Positions 25,589-34,096 are shown, numbered from the stretch's first letter. The stretch is 43,378 bases of DNA from JANMZR01 sp031383555 (GCA_031383555.1 JANMZR010000238.1:1-43378); one strand, 5' to 3'. The notes: generated by a model not told the origin, from the sequence alone. A program made the numbers and translations.

Positions 25589-25621
25589 AGACCTTATAAG
25601 TTTTTAAAACCTATAGGGTCT
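25589..25621. repeat. Hairpin repeat between trpE and trpG
   Basis: AGACCTTATAAGTTTT and AAAACCTATAGGGTCT pair over 16 positions with one wobble and one mismatch. It fills most of the 55-bp gap and lies 13 bp before the trpG start. Confidence 0.75.
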
Positions 25622-25634
25622 AAAAATAGATAGC

Positions 25635-26201
25635 ATGAAAATACTAGTATTAGACAACTACGACTCCTTTGTATATAACCTAGTTTATATATTAAAAGAC
25701 CTTGGCAATGAGGTAGATGTATTCCGAAACGACAAAATCAATTTGGAGGAAGTAAAAAATTATGACAAAATTTTACTTTCGCCAGGGCCTGGAATCCCCG
25801 AAGAGGCAGGAATATTGATATCTTTAATTAAAGAATATGCTTCAACAAAAAGTATTTTTGGAGTATGTTTAGGGCATCAAGCCATTGGTGAGGCCTTTGG
25901 TGCAAAATTGCAAAACATGGGAGATGTACTTCATGGCGTTACTACCAATTGCAAAATCATCGACAAAACCGAAAAGCTTTTTCAAGATATTCCCGAAAAT
26001 ATTGAAGTTTGTCGCTACCATTCATGGACGGTGATCCCTGAAACCATGCCTAAAGAGCTTAAAATAACCGCAATAGATGACAATAATTATGTTATGGCTC
26101 AAACGCATACCATATTCGATGTACGTGGCGTGCAATTTCACCCAGAAGCGTATTTAACACAATTTGGGGTTCAAATTCTGAAGAATTGGTTGAAGGATTA
26201 A
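25635..26201 (+). CDS. trpG: Anthranilate synthase component II (glutamine amidotransferase)
   Basis: 188 aa, a class I glutamine amidotransferase that supplies ammonia to TrpE. Motifs are LVLDNYDSFVYNLVY, LLSPGPGIPEEAG, the nucleophile Cys in GVCLGHQAIGEAFG, RYHSWTV and the catalytic His-Glu in VQFHPEAYLTQFG. Full length, with no fusion to trpE or trpD. It could also serve folate synthesis as PabA, since one amidotransferase often serves both pathways. It is preceded by a hairpin repeat and followed by a 130-bp gap with a GC-rich hairpin before trpD. Confidence 0.95.
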   Translation: MKILVLDNYDSFVYNLVYILKDLGNEVDVFRNDKINLEEVKNYDKILLSPGPGIPEEAGILISLIKEYASTKSIFGVCLGHQAIGEAFGAKLQNMGDVLHGVTTNCKIIDKTEKLFQDIPENIEVCRYHSWTVIPETMPKELKITAIDDNNYVMAQTHTIFDVRGVQFHPEAYLTQFGVQILKNWLKD

Positions 26202-26291
26202 TCTAATGCATCGTATTACATAAGACATATTTAAAAAGATTCAGAAATTTTAAAAAGTTATTTATTATTCAAGATTTTTAAAGCTCCTCCT

Positions 26292-26327
26292 CCCCCTCTC
26301 TTTTTGAGAGGGGGTCGGGGGCTGAGG
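26292..26327. repeat. GC-rich hairpin between trpG and trpD
   Basis: CCCCCTCTC (26292-26300) and GAGAGGGGG (26306-26314), loop TTTTT, a perfect 9-bp stem, then TCGGGGGCTGAGG. It ends 4 bp before the trpD ATG, so the structure would sit over the ribosome entry site. The same repeat type occurs in the trpE and trpF coding regions. Confidence 0.8.
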
Positions 26328-26331
26328 ACAA

Positions 26332-27318
26332 ATGAAAAATTACCTACAAAAACGTTTAGATTCCCAGCCTCTGACCCAACAAGAGGCTAAAGATGCTCTG
26401 TCAATAATCGGCCGTGGTGAAGCCAACAATAGCCAAATTGCTGCTTTTTTAGCAAGCTATATTATGCAACCAATCACAGTTGAGGAGCTTACAGGTTTTC
26501 GTGAGGCAATGTTGGAGCTAGCATTAACCATTAATTTATCCGATTTCGACCCCATGGATGTATGCGGTACCGGTGGTGATGGAAAAGATACCTTTAATAT
26601 AAGTACAACTTCGGCTTTTGTGGTGGCTGGGGCGGGTCAGAATGTAGCCAAGCACGGTAATCATGGCGTTTCATCGAACGTTGGATCAAGCACAGTTTTG
26701 GAATATTTGGGCGTAAAATTCTCAAACGATGAAACCTATTTGAAATCAAAAATTGATAGCGCAGGCATTTGCTTTTTACATGCACCTCTTTTTCACCCAG
26801 CTATGCGATTTGTGGGGCCAATAAGAAAGGAATTAGGGCTAAAAACTTTTTTCAATATGCTAGGGCCGTTATTAAATCCAGCCAAAGTACAAAAGCAATT
26901 AGCAGGAGTTTATAGCCCAGAGGTACAAGATTTATACAAGCAACTATTTCAAAAAACAAACTCAAATTACGGAATAGTTTATGGTACTGATGGTTACGAT
27001 GAAATTTCACTTACAACTGATTTTATTTTAGAAAGCCCAAAAGGAAAGGAAATCATTTCGCCAATGGCTTTAGGTTTTTCAAAACACAATCAAACTGATT
27101 TGTATTCTGGCTCAACAGTTGAAGAATCTGCCAAAATTTTAATAAATATTTTAGATAATAACGGCACAAAAGCGCAAACTGATGTGGTGCTTGCTAATGC
27201 CGCTACGGCATTATATATTGCTGATTCCAAACTAAATTGGCCTGAGTCGGTTAATAAAGCAAAGGAATCGCTATTGAGTGGCAAGGCATTAAAAAGCTTT
27301 AAAAAATTTATAGAATAA
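26332..27318 (+). CDS. trpD: Anthranilate phosphoribosyltransferase
   Basis: 328 aa. It transfers phosphoribose from PRPP to anthranilate, the second step. The PRPP-binding motif CGTGGDGKDTFNISTTSA is near residue 78-95, followed by AKHGNHGVSSNVGSSTVLEYLGV, HPAMRFVGPIRKELGLKTFFNMLGPLLNP, and YGTDGYDEIS. Full length. It lies between the GC hairpin upstream and two tandem copies of the trp intergenic repeat downstream. The terminal AAA AAA TTT ATA GAA TAA is immediately followed by the first repeat. Confidence 0.95.
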   Translation: MKNYLQKRLDSQPLTQQEAKDALSIIGRGEANNSQIAAFLASYIMQPITVEELTGFREAMLELALTINLSDFDPMDVCGTGGDGKDTFNISTTSAFVVAGAGQNVAKHGNHGVSSNVGSSTVLEYLGVKFSNDETYLKSKIDSAGICFLHAPLFHPAMRFVGPIRKELGLKTFFNMLGPLLNPAKVQKQLAGVYSPEVQDLYKQLFQKTNSNYGIVYGTDGYDEISLTTDFILESPKGKEIISPMALGFSKHNQTDLYSGSTVEESAKILINILDNNGTKAQTDVVLANAATALYIADSKLNWPESVNKAKESLLSGKALKSFKKFIE

Positions 27319-27319
27319 G

Positions 27320-27370
27320 ACCCTGAAAGGGTCAAACTTTTCAATAACCCCGAGCGCAACTCGTGGGATT
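27320..27370. repeat. trp intergenic repeat, copy R1 (trpD/trpC)
   Basis: Two small hairpins in order: ACCCTGAAAGGGT, then after TTTTCAATAA the stem CCCCGAG/CTCGTGGG with loop CGCAA and one bulged T. R2 follows directly, and related copies R3 and R4 lie before trpB and trpA. Confidence 0.85.
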
Positions 27371-27413
27371 TAGGGTCAAACTTTTCAATAACCCCAAGTG
27401 CAACTCGTGGGAT
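27371..27413. repeat. trp intergenic repeat, copy R2 (trpD/trpC)
   Basis: A tandem copy of R1 lacking the first half of the ACCCT hairpin. The second hairpin is CCCCAAGT/ACTCGTGGG, with one A-C mismatch compared with R1. It ends 17 bp before the trpC start codon. Confidence 0.85.
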
Positions 27414-27428
27414 TCTGTGCAATAAATA

Positions 27429-28223
27429 ATGACAATATTAGAACAAATAATTTCAAGAAAAACAGAAGAGATTTCCGAAAGAAAATCTAAAATTTCAATT
27501 GATGAGCTTCAAAAATCGGGCTTTTTTGCAAAAACAAACAACTCGCTCAAAACCAGCCTTTTAAATCCAGCTAGTTCAGGAATTATTGCTGAGTTTAAAC
27601 GTAAATCACCGTCAAAAGGAGTGATTAATGCTAACGTAACTCCAACGGAAGTGACAAAAGGTTATGTTTCAGCTGGTGCAGCCTGCCTTTCTGTGCTTAC
27701 TGATATTGATTTTTTCGGAGGCTCAGATCAAGATTTTTTAGAAGCAAGAAGAGCTAATCCAAATGTGCCGATGATTCGCAAGGACTTCATGATAGATGAA
27801 TATCAGATCATTGAGTCCAAGTCATTGGGTGCAGATGTGATACTTTTAATCGCCGCCAATCTTAGCCCAAAAAGAATTTTGCAGTTAGGAAAACTCACCA
27901 AAGAACTAGGTATGGAAACCCTTTTGGAAATTCATGATGAAGAGGAGCTTAATAGAAGTATATGCCAATACATTGACATTGTGGGAGTTAACAACAGAAA
28001 CCTTAAGAATTTCTCGGAGCAAAACGTAAATGCATCCATAGAATTAGCAGATAAAATACCCATTCAATTTATTAAAATATCAGAATCGTGTATTTCAAAA
28101 CCTGAAACAATACAGCAATTGAAAGGTTTTGGATACAAAGGATTCTTAATTGGCGAAACTTTTATGAAAACGGAAAATCCGGGAAAAAGCTTAAAAGACT
28201 TTATTTTAAAAATAAAAAATTAA
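27429..28223 (+). CDS. trpC: Indole-3-glycerol phosphate synthase
   Basis: 264 aa, a TIM barrel closing the indole ring of carboxyphenylamino-deoxyribulose phosphate. Motifs are IIAEFKRKSPSKG (catalytic Lys), MIRKDFMIDEYQI, LLEIHDEEELN, IVGVNNRNLKNF and FIKISESCIS. Full length, not fused to trpF. The stop codon is separated from the trpF ATG by only 3 bp, so the two are probably translationally coupled. Two hairpin repeats stand in front of the gene. Confidence 0.95.
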   Translation: MTILEQIISRKTEEISERKSKISIDELQKSGFFAKTNNSLKTSLLNPASSGIIAEFKRKSPSKGVINANVTPTEVTKGYVSAGAACLSVLTDIDFFGGSDQDFLEARRANPNVPMIRKDFMIDEYQIIESKSLGADVILLIAANLSPKRILQLGKLTKELGMETLLEIHDEEELNRSICQYIDIVGVNNRNLKNFSEQNVNASIELADKIPIQFIKISESCISKPETIQQLKGFGYKGFLIGETFMKTENPGKSLKDFILKIKN

Positions 28224-28226
28224 TTG

Positions 28227-28955
28227 ATGTCTGTCCAAAAAGCAATATCATCAAAATTAGGGTCTAATAACTTCGATATTTTAGAAGATATTTTTCAAGA
28301 AACTACTTACCAAGCTTCCCCATCGGGGCTTGGGGGGCTTTTTATCAAAGTCTGCGGCATGAGAAATTCTCAAAACATAAATGATTTAGCAAAACTAAAC
28401 CCCGATTTTATAGGTTTTATTTTTTATGAAAAATCAAAAAGATTTGTTGATAATTCATTGGATATCAATTTATTAAATCAGCTTCCAAACACAACAAAAA
28501 AAGTAGGTGTTTTTGTTGATGAGTTACAAGAAAAGGTAGTAGGAATAATTAAAAAATATAATCTTGACTATGCCCAACTTCATGGAAACGAGTCAGTTCA
28601 ATATTGCCAAAACCTAAAACAAAATGGGGTTAAAATAATTAAGGCCTTTTCTGTGGATGAAACGTTTGATTTTAAAACAACAAATGATTTTAAAAATACA
28701 GTTGATTTCTTTCTTTTCGACACAAAAACAGCCGAAAAAGGAGGCTCAGGCAAAACTTTCGATTGGTCAATTTTGGAAAAATATCAAGGAGATACCCCCT
28801 TCTTATTAGCTGGTGGCATCGATGAAAACAATTTTGAAACTGCCAAAAACATCAAACATAAATCACTTTTCGGCCTCGACCTCAACAGCAAGTTCGAAAT
28901 TGAGCCTGGCCTAAAAGACATTGAAAAATTAAAAAAAGTATTAAAAAAACCCTGA
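28227..28955 (+). CDS. trpF: Phosphoribosylanthranilate isomerase with N-terminal extension
   Basis: 242 aa from ATG 28227; a TTG at 28224 is also in frame but less likely. It isomerises phosphoribosylanthranilate. Motifs are FIKVCGMRN (catalytic Cys), VGVFVDEL, YAQLHGNESVQYC, FDTKTAEKGGSGKTFDW (catalytic Asp) and LLAGGIDENN. TrpF normally starts at about MxIKVCGM. Here about 39 extra residues precede it, ending in the repeat-encoded ASPSGLGGL. The earlier part (SVQKAISSKLGSNNFDILED) may be an old start displaced by repeat insertion. The stop TGA (28953-28955) lies inside the next repeat, so the last residues KKP are repeat-derived. Confidence 0.92.
   Translation: MSVQKAISSKLGSNNFDILEDIFQETTYQASPSGLGGLFIKVCGMRNSQNINDLAKLNPDFIGFIFYEKSKRFVDNSLDINLLNQLPNTTKKVGVFVDELQEKVVGIIKKYNLDYAQLHGNESVQYCQNLKQNGVKIIKAFSVDETFDFKTTNDFKNTVDFFLFDTKTAEKGGSGKTFDWSILEKYQGDTPFLLAGGIDENNFETAKNIKHKSLFGLDLNSKFEIEPGLKDIEKLKKVLKKP
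28311..28340. repeat. GC-rich hairpin repeat inside the trpF 5' coding region
   Basis: CCCC (28318-28321) and GGGG (28325-28328) with flanking CAAG/CTTG pairing, followed by GGGGGGCT. It is the same family as 24071-24095 and 26292-26327 and is translated as ASPSGLGGL ahead of the conserved FIKVCGM. Confidence 0.65.
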
Positions 28956-28999
28956 AGGGGTTATAAACGTATCAATAACCCTGAGTAAAACTCATGGGA
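28949..28999. repeat. trp intergenic repeat, copy R3 (trpF/trpB)
   Basis: Hairpin ACCCTGAAGGGGT, then ATCAATAA and the stem CCCTGAGT/ACTCATGGG. Relative to R1, a C-G pair has become T-A on both sides of the stem, so the structure is conserved while the bases changed. The copy supplies the trpF stop codon and ends 18 bp before the trpB ATG. Confidence 0.88.
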
Positions 29000-29016
29000 C
29001 TTATGCGGAAAAAAAA

Positions 29017-30204
29017 ATGACAATGAAAAACGAATTCCAAGTAAACGAAAACGGCTATTACGGCCCATTTGGCGGTGCTTTTGTGCCAGAGATGCTTTAC
29101 CCAAATGTGGAAGAGCTTAGAGATAATTATCTTAAATACATCGCTGACGAGTCTTTCCAAAACCAATTTCAGGCTTTGCTGAAAGACTATGTCGGTCGTC
29201 CTACACCGCTATTTTTAGCCGAAAGACTTTCAGCAAAATACAATACAACCATATACCTAAAGCGAGAAGACCTATGCCATACCGGTGCCCATAAAGTAAA
29301 TAATACCATCGGCCAAATATTGGTAGCTCAGCGACTTGGCAAGAAAAAAATCGTAGCAGAAACAGGAGCTGGGCAGCATGGCGTGGCTACTGCAACCGTA
29401 TGTGCGCTTATGGGTTTAGAGTGTATTGTGTATATGGGCGAGGTCGATATAGCTCGGCAGGCACCTAATGTAGCCCGCATGAAAATGTTAGGAGCAGAAG
29501 TTCGCCCTGCCAAATCAGGCTCCAAAACCCTAAAAGACGCTACCAACGAAGCCATGCGCCACTGGATTAGCAACCCTACCGATACACATTATATTATTGG
29601 TTCCGTGGTGGGCCCTCATCCCTATCCGGATATGGTGGCTAGGTTCCAATCTGTTATTTCGGAGGAAATAAAATGGCAATTAATGGAGAAAACAGGCTCT
29701 GAAAACCCTGATTACGTAATCGCTTGTGTGGGAGGAGGCTCCAATGCTGCTGGTGCTTTTTATCATTATTTGGATGTGCCCGAAACCCAATTAATCGCTG
29801 CTGAGGCAGCTGGGCATGGTGTTGACTCAGGAATGTCAGCTGCTACCACATTTTTAGGCAAGCCCGGTGTATTGCATGGCAGCAAAAGTTTATTAATGCA
29901 AACAGCAGATGGTCAAGTAGTTGAGCCGCATTCAATTTCAGCGGGCCTCGACTATCCGGGTATAGGCCCCATGCATGCCAACCTTTGGCTTACCAAACGT
30001 GCCAAATTTTATGCTATCACCGATCAAGAGGCCCTCGATTCCGCTTTTGAGCTTAGCAAATTGGAAGGCATCATACCAGCATTGGAGACAGCACATGCTA
30101 TTGCGGTGCTTAAATATTTGCAGCCAAAACCCGATCAAATCACCGTTATCAATCTTTCAGGCCGTGGCGATAAAGACTTGGATACTTATATGAAGTATTT
30201 ATAA
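29017..30204 (+). CDS. trpB: Tryptophan synthase beta chain
   Basis: 395 aa, a PLP enzyme joining indole and serine. Motifs are YYGPFGGAFVPEMLYPNVEEL, the PLP Lys in REDLCHTGAHKVNNTIGQ, ETGAGQHGVATATV, VGPHPYPDMVARFQS, CVGGGSNAAGAFYHYL and NLSGRGDKD. Full length and clearly trpB1-type, partner of TrpA. The start MTMKNEF at 29017 is used, although the Met at 29023 is possible. R3 lies immediately upstream and R4 downstream. Confidence 0.96.
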   Translation: MTMKNEFQVNENGYYGPFGGAFVPEMLYPNVEELRDNYLKYIADESFQNQFQALLKDYVGRPTPLFLAERLSAKYNTTIYLKREDLCHTGAHKVNNTIGQILVAQRLGKKKIVAETGAGQHGVATATVCALMGLECIVYMGEVDIARQAPNVARMKMLGAEVRPAKSGSKTLKDATNEAMRHWISNPTDTHYIIGSVVGPHPYPDMVARFQSVISEEIKWQLMEKTGSENPDYVIACVGGGSNAAGAFYHYLDVPETQLIAAEAAGHGVDSGMSAATTFLGKPGVLHGSKSLLMQTADGQVVEPHSISAGLDYPGIGPMHANLWLTKRAKFYAITDQEALDSAFELSKLEGIIPALETAHAIAVLKYLQPKPDQITVINLSGRGDKDLDTYMKYL

Positions 30205-30205
30205 A

Positions 30206-30253
30206 AACCCCAAAAGGGTTAAACAATAATCGCCCCGAGTGTAACTTGTGGGA
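30206..30253. repeat. trp intergenic repeat, copy R4 (trpB/trpA)
   Basis: ACCCCAAAAGGGTT hairpin, then AAACAATAATCG and the stem CCCCGAGT/ACTTGTGGG, where G-C of R1 has become G-T wobble. It ends 15 bp before the trpA start codon, the same spacing as the other copies before trpC and trpB. Confidence 0.87.
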
Positions 30254-30267
30254 CTAAAATTTTAATT

Positions 30268-31041
30268 ATGAACAGAATAAATACGCTCTTCCAAAACAAA
30301 AAAAGCGATATCCTCAATATCTATTTCACTGCAGGCTATCCAAATATTAATGATACCGTCGCTATCCTCACGGCTCTCCAAGCCTCTGGAGTTGACATGG
30401 TTGAAATCGGCATTCCTTATTCCGACCCAGTTGCTGATGGCGAAACTATCCAAAACTCCGGCCAGCAAGCACTTGATAATGGCATGACCCTCAGCCTGTT
30501 ATTAAAACAAATACAAGATATTCGCAAAAATGGAATAACAATTCCAATCCTGTTGATGGGCTATTTTAATACAATTTTACAATTTGGGGAAGAAGCATTT
30601 TTGGCAAGATGCCAAGAAATAGGAATTGATGGAGTCATTATGCCTGACTTGCCTATCTCAGTTTTTGAAAAAGATTACAAAAGCCTATTTGAAAAATATG
30701 GTATTCTCAATACCTTTCTAATTACACCACAAACTACTGATGAACGAATCCTTCAGATTGATAGGCTAAGCTCTGGCTTTATTTACATGGTTTCATCAGC
30801 CAGTATTACGGGGGCAAAATCAGATATAAATACTAGTCAAGAAGCTTATTTTGAGCGGATTAACCAAATGAATTTATCAAAGCCTAAGCTTATTGGGTTT
30901 GGTATTTCTAATAAAGAAACATTTCAAAAAGCATGTCAATTTGCTCAAGGAGCAATAATTGGTTCGGCTTTTGTTAATTTGTTAACGGCTTCAAAAGATT
31001 TTAAAAAGGATATTCCCGATTTTGTAAACTCAATAAAATAA
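30268..31041 (+). CDS. trpA: Tryptophan synthase alpha chain
   Basis: 257 aa, a TIM barrel cleaving indole-3-glycerol phosphate to indole, which is channelled to TrpB. Motifs are LNIYFTAGYPNINDT, MVEIGIPYSDPVADG (catalytic Glu and Asp), PILLMGYFN, DGVIMPDLP, FIYMVSSASITGAK and GFGISNKETF. It is the last gene of the operon. Its stop codon is 7 bp from that of the convergent DUF2911 gene, and no clear terminator hairpin was seen between them. Confidence 0.95.
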   Translation: MNRINTLFQNKKSDILNIYFTAGYPNINDTVAILTALQASGVDMVEIGIPYSDPVADGETIQNSGQQALDNGMTLSLLLKQIQDIRKNGITIPILLMGYFNTILQFGEEAFLARCQEIGIDGVIMPDLPISVFEKDYKSLFEKYGILNTFLITPQTTDERILQIDRLSSGFIYMVSSASITGAKSDINTSQEAYFERINQMNLSKPKLIGFGISNKETFQKACQFAQGAIIGSAFVNLLTASKDFKKDIPDFVNSIK

Positions 31042-31048
31042 TTTCAAC

Positions 31049-31615
31049 CTAATACTCAATTACCAAATCGGCCATTGTGTCGTCCCAGGCAACTTTCATT
31101 GTTGTTGATTTTTCCCCTAATTTCGAAAACTGGATACTCAAATTTTCTATTGTAGTTTCCGTTTTTTGAGTTTTTATTGTTGTTTTGAATAGGTCCTTTT
31201 TAGCATCATAACTATAAGCTCCCCACACATCCAAATCAGTATTTAGTATAAATGTCCACTCATCAGCTTTCGGAATCACAAACAAATTATAGGTGCCTGC
31301 TTTTATTTTTTCACCATTTATTTTCACGTTTCTATAAAATTTTATCTCCGTTGCTTCATTAGCGCCTACTCTCCAGACTTTATCGAATGGCACTTTTTCG
31401 CCAAATATTTTTCGGCCATTTTTTGAAGGTCGACTATATATCACCCTTACAAAAGCCTCATTACCAACCTTTTCTGGAGCAAACTTTCTATCATGTGAAA
31501 AATCGTCAGGGTAATAGGCCATATCCATTGGGCTTTTATCCAAACCTCTTAATTTCTGGGAGAAACCACTTATACTTAAGTTTGCCAAAAATAATAATGC
31601 TAGTATTTTTTTCAT
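31049..31615 (-). CDS. DUF2911 secreted protein
   Basis: 188 aa with a signal peptide ending ISGFSQ. DUF2911 features include VRVIYSRPSKNGRKIFGEKVPFDKVWRVGANEATEI, AGTYNLFVIPKADEWTFILN and WGAYSYD. This beta-rich family is widespread in secreted Bacteroidota proteins, with no known activity. It converges on trpA and stands alone on its strand. The 181 bp upstream contain no recognised site. Confidence 0.88.
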   Translation of the reverse strand: MKKILALLFLANLSISGFSQKLRGLDKSPMDMAYYPDDFSHDRKFAPEKVGNEAFVRVIYSRPSKNGRKIFGEKVPFDKVWRVGANEATEIKFYRNVKINGEKIKAGTYNLFVIPKADEWTFILNTDLDVWGAYSYDAKKDLFKTTIKTQKTETTIENLSIQFSKLGEKSTTMKVAWDDTMADLVIEY

Positions 31616-31796
31616 TTTCTTGACTTCTGTTTAGTTTTATTTACATGTAAAAATAGTAAATCCCCGCAATAAGGACCGTAAATTTTAATTAATCTTGCTT
31701 ATTTTTTATTTCCTATCTTAATTCTAAACTAAATTCTATAAATGAAGCTTAGTTCCCGCAGTCAACTGAATGCCAAACGTATTCATTTATAATTTT

Positions 31797-32309
31797 TTAT
31801 TCGTTTTCATCTGCTTTAATCTGAATCATTTTTTGAAAAAATAGAGAATTAGGGATGGTAGCAATTTCTCCATTTTCTTTTTTGATAATTACAAAAAAAG
31901 CACCAATATCCTTTATTTTACCAGAAACAGGGTTTTCATTATCTAAAACCACAATGAAATCGCCTATTTTGGCAGGGTGATATACAAATAAAATGATACT
32001 TGAGGTTATATTAGAGAGCATTGACCACTGAGCAAATAATGCAATACCCAAAATGGCAATGAACGACGAAAAGAAAACGGCCAACTCCTTTCGTTGAACA
32101 CCCCAAATAATGAAAATCAAAATAATACTAGAAAAAATAATTAAACCATTAATAATCTTTCGGGTAATTATTATCCTTCCTTTTTGTAATTGAAACTTTA
32201 TTCTCGCTTTTGACGTCAATTTATTTACCAGATATCGACATGCAAAAGCAGCTATTATTATAAGGAAAGTTTCAATAATTTCTGATTTGTATTGCTCAAT
32301 TAAACTCAT
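31797..32309 (-). CDS. Small MscS-family mechanosensitive channel protein
   Basis: 170 aa. Three hydrophobic segments (IIETFLIIIAAFACRYLV; IINGLIIFSSIILIFIIWGV; a pore-lining FFSSFIAILGIALFAQWSML) are followed by the MscS beta domain (HPAKIGDFIVVLDNENPVSGKIKDIG, ATIPNSLFFQKMI). It is shorter than canonical MscS (about 280 aa), lacking the C-terminal alpha/beta cage. Such minimal MscS-like proteins are common and may need partners. The start MSLIEQY is the first ATG. Confidence 0.85.
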   Translation of the reverse strand: MSLIEQYKSEIIETFLIIIAAFACRYLVNKLTSKARIKFQLQKGRIIITRKIINGLIIFSSIILIFIIWGVQRKELAVFFSSFIAILGIALFAQWSMLSNITSSIILFVYHPAKIGDFIVVLDNENPVSGKIKDIGAFFVIIKKENGEIATIPNSLFFQKMIQIKADENE

Positions 32310-32539
32310 TTTCTCTATTAATTTTTAAAATCACAAATAATTTCAAATGTTAAAATGCAAATTTACCCTAATATTGGTTTAATAGTTTGAGAAATTAGTT
32401 TTTGGTGGTATTTTTAGAAATAATTTCAAATATTCTCTAAAAATCTTTTTTATATGAAATGCCAACGAGCGGAATTACACACAAACCGATCAATAATTAT
32501 GGGCATTCCATGTAACCTTTAAAAAACAATTATATATAC

Positions 32540-33736
32540 ATGAAACTCAACCTCCGCATTCAGCTCTCATTAATGATGTTCCTTCAGTTTTTTGTTTGGG
32601 GGGCATGGTATGGGCAAATGAGTAAATATCTTTTCACAAGTTTGGGAGCCACTGGCACGCAGGTTGGTAATGCCTATTCGGCGTTTTCTATTGCCATGAT
32701 TGTAGCCCCATTTTTTATTGGTATGATTGCCGACCGCTATTTTGCCGCACAAAAAGTATTAGCAGTACTTAATTTAGTTGGTGCAGGGCTACTTTTTTTC
32801 TTAATTCAAGAAAAAGATGCTGGAAATTTCTATTGGTGGATATTGGCTTATTGCCTCACATTTGCCCCTACTATTGCGCTTACTTCTTCAATATCAATGA
32901 CTCATATGGCCGACCCAGCCAAAGAATTTCCAATGATAAGAGTATTTGGCACAATTGCCTGGTTTGTGGTAACCAATTTTGTTGGCATTTTAGATGTTGG
33001 CGACAAGTCTACTATATTTTATATATCAATGATTGCCTCATTGGTACTATCTGCTTACGCATTAACATTGCCAAATACGCCGCCAAAGGCAACTGACAAG
33101 CCAACTTTTGCTAAAATAATTGGAGCTGATGCATTTGTAATGTTTAAAGATCGCTCATTTTTAATCTTCTTTATTTCATCGATTTTAATCTGTATTCCGC
33201 TTTCATTTTATTATGCCATGGCCAACCCAAGCCTTACAGACTCAGGGATGACCAACGTGGAAAGTAAAATGAGCTTAGGCCTACTTTCTGAGTTTTTATT
33301 TATGCTGGCCATCCCATTTGCTTTGCGCAAGTTTGGGGTAAAATGGATATTAATAGTAGGCTTAATAGGTTGGATAGTAAGGTTTTTCTTATTCTCAAAT
33401 GGCAACGGCGGCTCGGGCCTTTGGATGCTCTATACGGCTATTTTATTACACGGCCTTTGTTTCGACTTCTTCTTTGTTACGGGTCAAATTTATACAGATG
33501 CCAAGGCAGGTGAGAAAATCAAAAACCAAGCCCAAGGCCTTATTTCATTGGCTACTTACGGTATTGGAATGTTCATAGGTTCTTGGTTATCAGGTAAAGT
33601 TGTAGACTATTATACAATTAATGAGGTGAAAAATTGGGCATCAATTTGGATGGTGCCAGCTGGCATTGCTGCAATAGTTTTGGTACTTTTTGTGCTGTTT
33701 TTTAAGGATAATACTAGGGTGGAATCGGAAGGGTAA
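32540..33736 (+). CDS. Nucleoside:H+ symporter family MFS transporter (NupG-like)
   Basis: 398 aa with about 12 hydrophobic segments. The N-terminus LRIQLSLMMFLQFFVWGAWY and the segment MADPAKEFPMIRVFGTIAWF are characteristic of the nucleoside:H+ symporter (NHS) family. Later FVTGQIYTDAKAGEKIKNQAQGL is also typical. It probably imports nucleosides across the inner membrane. The stop codon TAA (33734-33736) lies within a 21-bp direct repeat whose partner is 1 kb away beyond the RAYT locus. Confidence 0.88.
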   Translation: MKLNLRIQLSLMMFLQFFVWGAWYGQMSKYLFTSLGATGTQVGNAYSAFSIAMIVAPFFIGMIADRYFAAQKVLAVLNLVGAGLLFFLIQEKDAGNFYWWILAYCLTFAPTIALTSSISMTHMADPAKEFPMIRVFGTIAWFVVTNFVGILDVGDKSTIFYISMIASLVLSAYALTLPNTPPKATDKPTFAKIIGADAFVMFKDRSFLIFFISSILICIPLSFYYAMANPSLTDSGMTNVESKMSLGLLSEFLFMLAIPFALRKFGVKWILIVGLIGWIVRFFLFSNGNGGSGLWMLYTAILLHGLCFDFFFVTGQIYTDAKAGEKIKNQAQGLISLATYGIGMFIGSWLSGKVVDYYTINEVKNWASIWMVPAGIAAIVLVLFVLFFKDNTRVESEG

Positions 33737-33753
33737 CTTTTATAAACTGGATT
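33733..33753 (+). repeat. 21-bp direct repeat, left copy flanking the RAYT locus
   Basis: An exact 21-nt match to 34742-34762 in the same orientation, containing TTTTATAAACTGG. It overlaps the stop codon of the symporter gene. The two copies bracket the truncated RAYT, the intact RAYT and both REP copies. Confidence 0.85.
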
Positions 33754-33788
33754 ATTTCCTGAGCAGCGTCTCAACTCTAGCGCCGTCA

Positions 33789-33811
33789 CCGTGGTCTGAG
33801 GCACACAGAAC
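33789..33811. repeat. CCGTGGTCTG repeat (inverted match to 40033-40055)
   Basis: Twenty-two of 23 bases match the complement of 40033-40055; the string starts CCGTGGTCTG and ends CACACAGAAC. It lies just before the truncated RAYT gene. Confidence 0.75.
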
Positions 33812-33842
33812 ACACCGAGCAAAAATAAAAGTGTTAAAATAA

Positions 33843-34076
33843 ATGACAAAAAACAGTATATTCAATACACCTATTAGGAATTCCAAAATGGAGTTATGCG
33901 AAGTATACTTTTGGACAAATACGATAAAAGATTGGAAGCATTTACTAAAACAAGATAAATATAAACAACTGATAATTAATAGCTTAAAAGAATTAGTTGA
34001 TAAAAAATTGATTACAGTTTATGCATTTGTTATTATACCAAACCACATCCATTTAATTTGGGAACCCCAGCCCTAG
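33843..34076 (+). pseudogene. Truncated RAYT (REP-associated tyrosine transposase) gene
   Basis: 77 aa. The N-terminal third of a Y1/IS200-like transposase is recognisable from EVYFWTNTIKDWKHLLK and the HUH metal site in IPNHIHLIW. The frame ends in EPQP with a stop codon (34074-34076) provided by the first bases of the left REP copy. The catalytic Tyr and the C-terminal NPV box are missing, so it cannot transpose. Insertion of the next element probably truncated it. Its remaining 3' part is not visible downstream. Confidence 0.8.
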
Positions 34077-34096
34077 CGCAAGCGTCTCGCTTGCTG
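34074..34096. repeat. REP-like palindrome, left copy
   Basis: A 23-bp sequence containing GCAAGCG TCT CGCTTGC, a 7-bp stem with 3-nt loop. Its exact reverse complement is at 34710-34732, so the two copies form perfect inverted repeats around the intact RAYT gene, 45 and 22 bp from it. Confidence 0.92.
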
